Shown here in pieces: positions 11,801-23,800 of a DNA stretch of 64,000 bases. The notes below the pieces were generated by a model. That model had not been told where the DNA came from. It did no database searches and saw only the letters and a program-made list of their open reading frames with translations. Each line of letters opens with the position of its first letter. The first letter of the stretch is position 1. The translations under genes were made by a program, and so were the position numbers. The stretch is from Branchiostoma floridae (lineage: Eukaryota; Chordata; Leptocardii; Amphioxiformes; Branchiostomatidae): NCBI RefSeq assembly GCF_000003815.2, contig NC_049996.1, positions 8,164,012-8,228,011 of the forward strand, given 5' to 3'.

Positions 11801-14800
11801 ATGCATGCTCATGATAAAAACAAATTTGAGAAGACAGAAGCTCTGGCACTCGTGGAGAGGGAGCTTGTACTACACGCCAGCTAATAGGACCCTTCTACAA
11901 AGACTGCTAGTGCAGAGTCCCGTGTCTTATACATACCCTGCTTTACACGTGCATTCAGCCAATCAACAATGTAATGCTATGCAGTGGCTCTGCCTCCCAA
12001 AACAACAATACTCGGTGGGTGTAACCTTCAATAAAGAATAGTATAGCATTTTTCTTTGGCCATTTCTGTCCCACTGGGGCTGTTTTTGACGGAGGTGTTC
12101 AAAATAGAACAAGGGGTTCTACCTGGTTCTATTTGTTCGATATGCGTTCGATCGGGATCGGTCCATTAGGGTTTAAGTACCATTATTGGAAATGAATAAT
12201 TCCCAAAGGATTACTTATTATTAATTACAGCAATACAATCAAGGGCACAAAACGTCACATTCAAAATTCATCCGTCACCAGTAAAGGATTTTACCTTTAT
12301 TTTCATCTGGGCGAGTTCTGCCTCAGCAATAGCGTGCTTGTACTGAAGCTGTAAGAAAAAAGAACATCCTTTAGTAACTAGATACACATTCATGGACAGT
12401 CCCTTGGTATACAGACATGCTAAGTCTACAGAACAGACTTCATCTCAAAAGTTCATCTTGTAATGACTACAAACTGAAACATGATAAATATCATACCGTC
12501 CACTGTTGTGGAAAAGCTAAATAAATAAATAACTGAAATGTTATTTCAATGTTAACAGAATTATACCTACCACCCTGAACTTACCCTTATAAATAACCAC
12601 TACACATTCTAAATGTAATCTAATATAATTACAAAACACATAGGTCAGGGTCAACCTAGTTGGCAAACATTGAGCCATGGCAAGGGTATATTTTGGCAGG
12701 ATGGCAGGCTGGGTCAACTTTCTCACCCTCACATGGATGAAGTGTCAAAAATCACAATACAACTAAAGTAAAAGTAGATCTAAGTCATGATTCAGTTTTT
12801 TTTACAATAGGGGGGAAAGACTGAGTGTTTAAATTTGTTGACATAATGAAAAAGAAAAGCCACCAATATGGCCTTCCTGATTCAATAGAAACATGTAACT
12901 ATAGTTACTGATCTGAGGGTCATGATTGAAAATTTATTGAGGGGAGGATGCCCTGAGACCCAAGTGGCTTCGCCGTAATGAAATAGCTATTATAAGTTAT
13001 AAAATTATATGCTCTGAAAAAATCCTGGTGAGAACTCTCAATGCCATACAACAGGAATCTATAGGAGTGTGAGAACCCTGCCTCATATTACGATTCAATG
13101 GAGTTACAGGAAACTCTCCGCATGTTTTACCTCCTTCAGTTTGAGGCGTACTTGGTTGGCATTGTTCCTACTATAATCATAGGAGAACTGCTGCCTACCT
13201 GTGTCAGGGACCCCAGCAGCAGTATAAATCAAATAATAGATACCACTAATGCAAGACAACTATAAGCCTGTTCTACCTCCTTCAGTTTGAGGCGTACTTG
13301 GTTGGAGTCTGCATCGTCCATAGGAGAACTGCTGCCTACCTGTGTCAGGGACCCCAGCAGCAGTATAATCAAATACTGGATACTACTAATGCAAGACAAG
13401 AGGAAACTCTAAACGTCTTACCTCCTTCAGTTTGAGGCGTACTTGGTTGGAGTCTGAATCGTACCTAGGAGATCTGCTGCCTACCTGTGTCAGGGACCCC
13501 AGCAGCAGTATAATCAAATACTGGATACTACTAATGCAAGACAAGAGGAAACTCTAAACGTCTTACCTCCTTCAGTTTGAGGCGTACTTGGTTGGAGTTT
13601 GCATCGTCCATAGGAGAACTGCTGCCTACCTGTGTCAGGGACCCCAGCAGCAGTATAATCAAATACTGGATACTACTAATGCAAGACAAGAGGAAACTCT
13701 AAACGTCTTACCTCCTTCAGTTTGAGGCGTACTTGGTTGGAGTCTGCATCGTCCATAGGAGAACTGCTGCCGCTGCTCTCGTCAAGCTCAAACACATCGA
13801 TCACCTTCGGACCCTGCGGGGACTCGTCTGAATCCTCCGTACGAGTTTCTGTCACCGTCGCGCCCTGCAGGTTCAGGATCACCTGAGAACAGAGAAAAAT
13901 TTTAATTCTCTAAGAAAAAGAAAAAATTTTTAGATTTACAATTACAAAGAGAAGTACACCAAGCCTTATCACTGAAATGATTCTACATTGCAATACAGAC
14001 TTCAACAAGTTAGGACTTGGCCATATTCGTCAGAGGTCGTCGTACAATTTTGATGTCTTAGGAGTTTAAGCAGGCTGTGACAGAACCAACTGCCAACATA
14101 AATCTAAGACAAGAGCTGAACGTTTTATGATACCTTCAGGAATGCCCTTACTGTAGTTTGCCAAAGTATGACAATTGTACGACAAATGTAACTACACCCT
14201 TAGCAAAAATTCAAACAATACAACTCATGCAATTAAGTACATTAAACCTGCAAAGAAGTCAACTGTCGATTCACTGAATGTTGAGTTGAGCTGAACTGAA
14301 CTGAAGAGGACAAGTAAAGCGACTGTTGCAAAGGGTGTTCAGGACATGCGGACATTCCATTGTGTCATTCGTCAATGGTTACTTCCTGGAAACTTTCACT
14401 ACAAGTCGTCTAAATGATGCCTGGCCCTTACTCGAACTATTTGCAGGTCCTTGAGAAGAATTTCTTCGCAATTAAGTAATTGACAGATTGTCCTCTTAGT
14501 AACTTTGGGCAACATACTTTTGGAATGTGACAGCTCTTAAACACAAATTCTACACTATTGACATTGGCTAATTAACCTGTAGCACCTTTGACACAAATAT
14601 GTGACATGTACCCTGTATGCCAGACTGTTTCCAGGGCCAAACAAGCCAACTGATTTATACCCTGATAAACGATGAGCACGATAGATATTGAGATCAGGCT
14701 GGGGGTATGGAATCCAGGCTATATGACAGTCATGCAAATACCTGGCAATACAGCATCCATAAACTTCTAAGGGTTAAAACCAAACAGGAAACATGCAGTG

Positions 14801-17800
14801 GAATGATGTGTTTTGTAAAAATCTGAAGGTGAAATGGGAGGATAACATAAACTTACTGAGGCTCCTTGTAGGGTGAGCAAGGTCTAAAGACAAGGTTGCA
14901 CATGGGGAAATTAGTACACAATACATTAGTAAAGGGGAATATATGGTTAAAACTAAAAACAGCATTTGTATCAACAGAATGAAATTCATTGCGGGAAAAA
15001 TGGACGGGGTAGGATCAGAACTGGTCTGTTTGCTTTAGCTCAATTCAATTCTTGGCAATTACATTTTGATTCTTATAACCTTTTGACAGTACAGTGCAAG
15101 AGAAAACTACCTCTCAAGTACAAAAACAATTGAAAGTAAAGTTACATGGACAAGGTGTGGAAAAATACATGTATCACCATGCAGTATTTATAGAAGTTAA
15201 AAGTAACTTCAGGAAGAGAACAAATAAAGCGGCATACATGTATGGATAACTGACCCATTTCCTCCCTGTCGACATGTCAAACATATATGGTGAAGACTGC
15301 TATATGAGTAAGGCAGGATGGTTCTAACAGATCTATTCTTCATGTGGAGAGGTAGTTGATGTGACTTGGTGCCGAAGACCCACCTTTTCAGTCCCTTCTG
15401 GACTTGTTGGCGACGCTGCGGGGGCAGCGGGAAGGTCATTCCAAGATGGCGGGGTCTGGGACTGGGCCTCGACCTGTGTCCACGCGCTAGCCTGCGCCAG
15501 AGCCTGCCGTGCCAAAAAAAGACATCAAGCACTTGGCATATCACAGGACAGTGTACAGAAGAGATATTTTATAGCTCTCCTTTTGGGCAGAGCTCCTAGT
15601 GGGAGGTTCTACTAGGGCATTCTTCTCTTTGATCTGTTAGACTACTGTACATCTCATTTGTTTTCTCTGGGTTGCACACAATTTTGCAGTAGGAATAAAA
15701 AGCAGGTTTTCACTGTTTCAAGTTCACAGCTGAAACACCACTGAAGCACAAAAACACATACTTGCAGTGTCCTGATTTTGAGGTAGAAACAAAGTGTGAG
15801 AATAAAAACACCAAAACTATTTCAAGTTTTACAGTATGAGGGAGCAGCCTGGAAATAGCTCTGGTGGCCTGGACCAAGTCACAGTTCACCATTGCCATCA
15901 CAGTAATCAACTCTCATGGGTTTGACAAGTTGATCTGGCTGTGGAATTAAATACTTGGCCATGTTACAACTAGTAATGCCCAAGGCAACATGTGTTGACT
16001 TAAATCTGGACAGATGCCATCATTCTTGGGTAGAGTCCAAAACCTTCTGTTCAATTCCAATTAATTCTGAGAGGACAGACATGTTTTGAGTGGACATGTC
16101 CCTTCATTAATATGACTTGTTAATATGAAAACAGTTAAACTTGTATTTTGCCCATGGGTGAAAAGGATAGGGTGTGAAATGCTGATATTGTCTCATTTTT
16201 ATCACAGAATTCCTTATGGCACTGTTATATGGGCCTTTGGCCAAGTTATACCATTTCTCACACTCACAGACAACATGCAAACTGAATGATAGCCAAGCAT
16301 GACATACCATGTATGTGGTAGCGGCAACTAAATATCTAGATTTTCCTGATTATCCTAATGTCGGCTTACCAGCTTTGTACATAATAGGTAACATCAGAAG
16401 TAAGTTTTGAATTTATTGTGTAAAGAAGTTGATTTTTGGCATGGTTTTATCATCCAATTACTACTGTTCATTAATTTTTACGAAGTCTGAAAATTAGGAA
16501 AAAAGTATGTTCAGTCTCATTTTGTAAACATATGTGTGATTTATTTCTAGTCTACACAAATTTCTCCTTTGAATTAAGGCTCTATGCTATAATTTTGTAG
16601 TACTGGTTGTACTGATGCCATTTTCTGTTGGCAAATTGGTACCAAAATAACTCTAGTTTCCTGGTTTTCATAATAGATGTTACATTTTATTGGTATATAT
16701 ACATCTAATATGGTAAGACTTAGTACAAAGTTTACCTGTGCCTGTGCCAAGGCCTCTGCTCTCTGCTTGTCTCTCTCCAGTGATTGGCTGATCAGGGCAG
16801 CCACTTCGCTGGGGGTGTCATCTTTCTCCCGCCCAATATGGAAGTACACCTGTTTGGAATGGACACAGTTTGGGTCTTCACTGCAGAATTACTTTCACAT
16901 TTATATTGTCTGACTGGGATTGTATTGTTGCCATGATTTGGTCTCTCTGCTTAAGTGTATGTGCTGTCAAAGCTGAAATCATTTCAACAGAACACCAGCT
17001 TCAGTTCTAGCTTACTGAATACTGAATACTGAAATCTAGGACCAATTCTCTAGAGTATATTTTTTTCTTTACATTTACAGTATTTTCCCCAAGGGTGATA
17101 TAAAGAAGTTCAACCATGCAGGGTTTTTGTAGACTTGATTACAAACCTTCAATAGAAAAGTCCTTTTTTTCACTTTGGGAAGTCTTCATGAATGACGTAG
17201 AATCCTGCTGCCCTCCCCCCAAAAAGAAAACAACACAGAGCGTCACCCTTACCTTGCCTTTGGTGTTCTTGAGTACCTGGGCAGCGTAGGCCTGCGTTAC
17301 TCCCACCAAACTCTTGCCATCCACCTCTATGATCTGATCGTTCACTTTAATCCTGTTGAAATAAACAACATATTATTCATATCATCATATCATTAATGTC
17401 TGTACACGATTCTGACGTTATAGTCTGCCAAAAAGGGCCACAACTCCCTTTGAGAGATTTTACATGTATGTGTACGACACTCCACACCCTTTGTAGTCCA
17501 CACTACTGACACTGGCACTCTGCCATCTATAACAAGTGCAGAGCAGTGCATGGCATAACACTGAATCCTTCAGTTCACCACCTTTACAAGTAAGTGGCAT
17601 TCAACATCACAGGTTTCTTTGATTCTTTCATGTCCCAGTAATTTCAAACAGTGAGATATAGAAAAGGAACAGGAGCGCACTTTAAGTGTGAACGCCCGAA
17701 TGACTGTTGTAGTGTTGTTACTAGAAGATTAACTACACAAAAATGCTGCTTTAAGTATGAAAAAACACTGTGATTTGCTAGATTATGTCAATCTTAGGAA

Positions 17801-20800
17801 ACAAAGAGATACTAGAGATACAAACCTATCAATGCCGGTTGAAATCATGATATAGTACTCAGAAACAAATGTGCTTTCTTCAAAACAACACAGGCTACCA
17901 CTAGTACCAGAAACAGTTTTAGTTCTAAATCCACTTTGAAGTAGATGATGTCATCCTCATTTCAATAACAAAGGAGGCCATCAAGTAAGTGGGACCATTG
18001 ATTAGCATCCTGCTAATTGACATTAATGACATGTTTTCTGCCAGCGTAATCTAATACTTTAACACAAATGGTTTTGTGTACACACGGAGACAGCACTTGC
18101 ATGTTGAGTACTGCGCAAATTTAATCTGATATTTGCACGACAATGGAAAGGCTCGCAAGAGGAGCACTGCAAAAATTCCCATCGCAGTGTGATGTTTGTG
18201 TTCTGACATCTTCATACATATCTTTATATCATGTAATGGACCAGGCCAATTCATGAACTTCAACTCACTTTCTACAATCAAGGAGGTTGCTACAATATGA
18301 AAAAAAAACACATCTAAATTTGACTATGTTATGTAGCAGTAATACAACTATAAATAGACTGTGCACTCATTTGTTTTTCAAACTCAAAGATTTAATTTTG
18401 TGGTAGGACTCCTAGAAGTGTAAAGGAGCTTTACAAGTTGTTTTAAGTTTGCAGCCTAAACAATGCTGTATAATAAAATCACGTACTCATTGACATAGTA
18501 TAATAATTGTAAGGTGGACTGGCACTACAAAAACGGCAAAACTAAAACTACTGCAGGATTTACAGAGTTACATCAAATATGTTTTTTAAATTTTTTTTTC
18601 ATGCTTTATCAGAAACCATCTTACCTCCCGTCCTTCTGAGCAGCCCCATTCCCGGTGATGGTTTTCACAAAGATGCCGAGTTTCTCCAGCCCAGTGTCCG
18701 CACCCACCCCCATCCCGATGATACTCAGACCCAAGCCATCCACTCCTGTAAGTTCGATAATTATCAAGAGCTTTACATTTCAATCACTTACTCTTTTGCA
18801 CATATAGATACACAAGTCTGCATGTAATAAGTAAGAAATATCATTCCTACTAGCATCAACGAAATAAAAATGCTGAAAATTTGACGGTCAAAACTTTCCA
18901 GACAACAATTGCCTGTAGTACTTCAACCAGGCACTAGAGGGAGTTTTTGACTGGAATTTTGTTCCCATTCCATCCAAACAATGCAAACAAAGAACCCTTC
19001 TCTCACCCTTTCCTCCCCTAAACAGGTGCATTTAACATTTGAGGCAGGCAGGAAAATGTGGCACTTCACTTGGGCAACTGGAAATTTCCACTTTTCACAC
19101 ATGTGTCTATCCATTTCTCTTGGGTGGTCTTTCGGTGGGGCTTAAATCAATTTATACTGTCAAAAGCATTGGATCATATTCAACTGATCTTTTGAATGAT
19201 AATTCAATTGAGAATGCTCATGAATATAAAATTTCATCCATACTAAATTAGTTTTACTTAATATACAAAGTTTGCTTTAACTGTCATAAGTTTGGTTTGT
19301 ATCAATCAAACATGCAAACATCTGAAGGAAATTATCAAATCTACATTTTAAAAAATTCCTTCAGATGTTCTTTGATTGATGCAAACCAAATTCATAACAG
19401 TTATAGCAAAGTTTGTATTAAATGTGACAAATCTTCTATCAATCAAAGATGTGAAAATCTGAAGGAAATTATTTTTACCCTTTTCCAGTTCCACAGGGAA
19501 GATGTCCAGTTTCTCCACCCTCTTCTCCAGCTCATACTCAGCTGATGCAGACACTGGGTCCACATCCTCATTCCTCCTGTCGTAGTCATCTATGGAGTAG
19601 GTGGTGAAAACCTAAATGGCACAGAGATGCACACATGTAAGGTACAGTACCGGAAATGTGTGATCTTACGAATTCACAATTGTAGACAAGTTACAGTCCT
19701 AGCAAAAGGCCTTGACAAGAGAAAAATGCTTTTCCAAGATGTTTTCTATTCTGTTACATTCAGAATGGAAGCAACAAGGTTCTACGATAAAGTCATCTAT
19801 AGAATAGTTGGTGAAAACCTGCATGGCACAAAGAAACACACACAGATGTAATATACAAGTTACAGATCTAGCAAAGGGCTGGACTGGACAAAAATGTTTT
19901 CTATTTAGTTGAAATGTAAGCAACAAGGTTCCAAGATAAAGTGGCTACATTCCAGATCAAATACAACTATAAATATAGACCTCAGAGTCTAGATAATATG
20001 ACAACTGCTATGTTTAGGAATAGGTAAGAGGTGACATATACAGTATATACATAGACACTGATTTGCAAGGACAACAATGGCTAATTCTCTATAGCCATTG
20101 TAATATCATGAAATCAGAACTTTAACATTTACATATTTCTCAAAACACAAGCAGTAGTTTTTCTATATTGCTTAAACAGACTGCTATCAAAGGATTTCTT
20201 CTATAAACAGTTATATGATACTGGGTATTAACTTATCATGGGAAAGGAAGTCTTATACCCACAGTCATATGAGTGATAAGTAAGTGATAAAAAATGCTTC
20301 CATCAACAACACCAGAATCAAGAAAAATGTTTCAGAAAGCTATTATTGATAGTCCCTCTATTGTTATAAAAATATTCTTTTTAATCTACTCAACAACCTC
20401 AACTCTTGCCTTTATTGCTTTGATAATGATTTGATACTGTAAATGCAGAAATGTTTGCAGTGGATTAATGTTTGCGGTTTTCGCGGAGAACACTTCACCG
20501 CGAATTTAAAACCACCGCGAACATTTTTCTATTGTGATATTAGATTGCAGTCTGTGGTGTTACCGCGAACTTAAATCCACCGCGAAAAGTCCTTTTTCCC
20601 GCTACCGCGAAATTAAATCCCTGCGAAATTAAATACATTTACAGTAGCTATATCCTTGTCCTAAATGTTCTGAACTATATCCCCTACTTTGAAATATCCT
20701 GCAATCTAGCTTTTCAGGGTTTAAGGCATACAGGTGCTGACATGATAATGCAATCTCTGCTTCTATCGACTTCTGGCACAAAATAGTTCATCCTCTTATA

Positions 20801-23800
20801 CCCGTCTTCCGGTGGCCCACTATCCATTTGTCTTATAGTATCAAAGATTAAAGGCCTAAGTACACAGTCTTCTTCCCATGCTGGTCTTTTTTTTTTAAAT
20901 AACCAATTTAAGTATGTGTCTAGCCATTCTGTTAGCTATCTTTACTGTTGTATGTTACTTGGTATACACTAAACAATTGTGTAGACAACAACATTCACCC
21001 CAGACATGTACTATGTTGAGTATAGCTTCGGGTGTCATATTTATGGGTTAAGTAGTGAGATCCCCACCTCGCCATGCCGGTGAGAAATCTGATCTGTACT
21101 TAAGCATGTACCAGGTGGGATATGCACACCTCAGCTTGTCCACACCCAGGGGAATACCTTATAAGGTAATGTTTAGAAACGGTGCATCCATGCTGGCATG
21201 TATGTGGGGATGGGACCCACAGACTGTGTGCTATAGGCAGACAAACTGTGTGTCCAGCAAACATAACCATCTCCAACAGCAAAAGAACAATGGCAAAACT
21301 ACAATGCAGTTGTTCGTATTGTTGTTTTAGCGTACTGAAAGGACATAATGCAGTGGGATGGATTGCAGAATGTTTATGGTATTGATGCAGGTATGCTTTG
21401 TTCTAGACCTTGACTTACAATACGGGGTACCACTATGGGAGAATGCAGCGCGTACGTTCGTGGCATAGAGGTTAACCACGGTTCACGGGTAACGGAAAAA
21501 ACGGCTTCACCAAATACGGGGCACGCCGTACAACCTTTGTGTTGGACGTGGAGTCGGGGCGCAAAAATAGAGCCGTAAGGGTCTCCACTTTACAACTGGT
21601 CAGAATGGATCACTGGGGAACAATGAAGACACGGATTGTTTTACAGTTTATATAGGAACAACTAAAGCCCCATTTAAACGGCCTTGGCATCTAATGATGG
21701 ATGATGGTGTTGTGGTTCTGTCAGAGAAATACACTCAAACTTTCAACATCACAACTCATTTGCATACATTGCACAAGATGCCATTTTGCTTTGCATATGT
21801 ATTATACTAAATGTATGCAACCAATTTTCAGGCCTAAAGCAACACTTCAAAGATTAAGATAAATTACACTTCAGATGCGAACCATTCTATGCATGCCGAA
21901 GTTTTCCCCTTTGTTGCCCGTCACAAAATGTTTTGCTCCCTTGCCTGTCAATCGTGTATTTGTACAGCTTTACAGGGAACTGAATCCTGAGGAATGTGAA
22001 AGAATTCCAACATTGAATGCTACCTGCAGCAAACTCTATTCCCCCATCTTTGACCTCATACATCAAGCAACAAACAGATCAAGCCTGAGTCTCAAGAATG
22101 TTCTCATTCCGTCACTTTCAGATTTGTCGACGTCGACGACATGACCCGTCCCATTATCTCCAAACAGAAATTTGCTTGTTGGGACAGACAAAATTTTAGC
22201 CTGGTATCCAGCCGTAATATAGCTCCCGAGTCTCTTTCCTCTTTGCAATTACGTAATTGCAAAGAGGAGAGAAGAGACTCGGGAGCTATATTACGGCTGG
22301 ATACCAGGCAAACAAAATTTCAGCCCATCCGTCCCAAAACCTGAAATTCACAATATGGTTTTGCTGCGCTTAAAATGATAGATTTGGCAACAAAAATGAA
22401 CAACATTGGATCCCAAATAATGTGCAGGAAAGAAGAAAACTAAAGCTAGAGACAGCCCTGGTTACTTTGTACTGCACCCTAATCTAAGACAGGAGATCAC
22501 AAATTTATCTCCAGCAGGTAGCCAGGGGTTACAATGTCAGGAACACTGGCTACTGGCAAACTTCGCTAGATAACCAGGACTGACACTGACAGATGAGGCC
22601 ATCCTGTACCAACAGACTCAGTGAACTTACTGTCTTCAGACGGAGGCCCTGCACATCAAGGAACTTGAACTTCCAAGTTCAAGAAGAGTCCAAGGTCAAA
22701 GTCCTTAACGGGCCACAAATTTTCTTGGTAGAGGACGTTAACAGACACAGAGTAGCTTTCAACTTAAAGTAACTGCAGGCTGGATGCACTTTAGGAGAGA
22801 TGAAAAAGACTTCCTTCTATAGCTTCTTGGAGAAGGTAATACAACTACCCATAAAGAAGTAAATCTGACTATTAATTTTAACGTTGAAGTTCCACTGTGT
22901 TGCAAAACAATATCATGAACAAAACAGTAAACTTTGCAAAACGAACTGTAACATTGGATTGAATTGGGACTCACCTAATACATCTCAATGTTCATATTTG
23001 TTTTCAGTTTTATACAATTATTGTAGATCTGCATATATAACAGGTACAAGTTGGCAATATCCTTATGCTCAGCTTTGTTTCAAACCAATTATACATATTC
23101 AATTTTAATTCAAATGAACCGACAGACTGCACACAATAGCAGCAGGGATCTTATACAGACAAGGTACAGGTACACATTTACATGTGATGCTGACTTATGG
23201 AGAAAATCCCTTTACTATAATCTTATTACCACTTACCACCAGGAGAAGCTTTATGCATCACTGTTGTCACAAGATAAGGAGAAAGGGTCTTGGGTACTAA
23301 CATTTGTTCATAAATAACCTTGTAGGAACACCAGCCAAACAGGATTGAAACAATACATCTGGACTTAATAATCCAGTCTTCTATCAGTCCACTCTCAAAA
23401 TCCTATTCCCCTAGTTTCTTAATTTTACAGATTCATACAAAATGCTTACAGAATCATGCCTTTAGATTTGTGATGGCGTAATTTCGCATTAAGGAGAAAA
23501 TATGGAGTTTGCAGTGGTTTTACATTTGCGATAACATAGTACAGTGACGAAAAAAATGGTTTCAAACATGAAACTACTGCGAAAAGTTAAGAATTACAGT
23601 ATTTGTCTGAATTTCGTACAAAGAACAATATTCATTCATGAATATCAATCTGAGGCCACTGAATACATGAAAAAGCATTGTGTTATAGAATAGGGTAACA
23701 GGTGCACCAAACATTTCCATAAGAATAGCTTTGAAACAAAATAAAGCTGTTCATGTCACATTCCTTTTTAAGGACAACTCTCTCTTGACCAGCTAGAGGA

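Larger units (their letters stand above)
9242..12294. other. Neurabin introns 8-10
   Basis: Holds exons 9 and 10, a short hairpin at 10798 and the 790-bp TIR element. No nested gene. Confidence 0.6.
13130..13711 (-). repeat. 145-bp tandem array copying the end of neurabin exon 7
   Basis: Units start at 13130, 13276, 13421, 13566 and 13711 (spacing 146, 145, 145, 145). Each has part-exon sequence, a GT donor, 82 or so bases of intron and a CAG acceptor in minus orientation. The last unit is exon 7 itself. Confidence 0.93.
13883..19478. other. Neurabin introns 2-6
   Basis: Five introns of 403 to 1500 bases between the PDZ and linker exons. Apart from the inverted repeat at 19267-19413 I see only unique AT-rich sequence. 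Confidence 0.6.
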
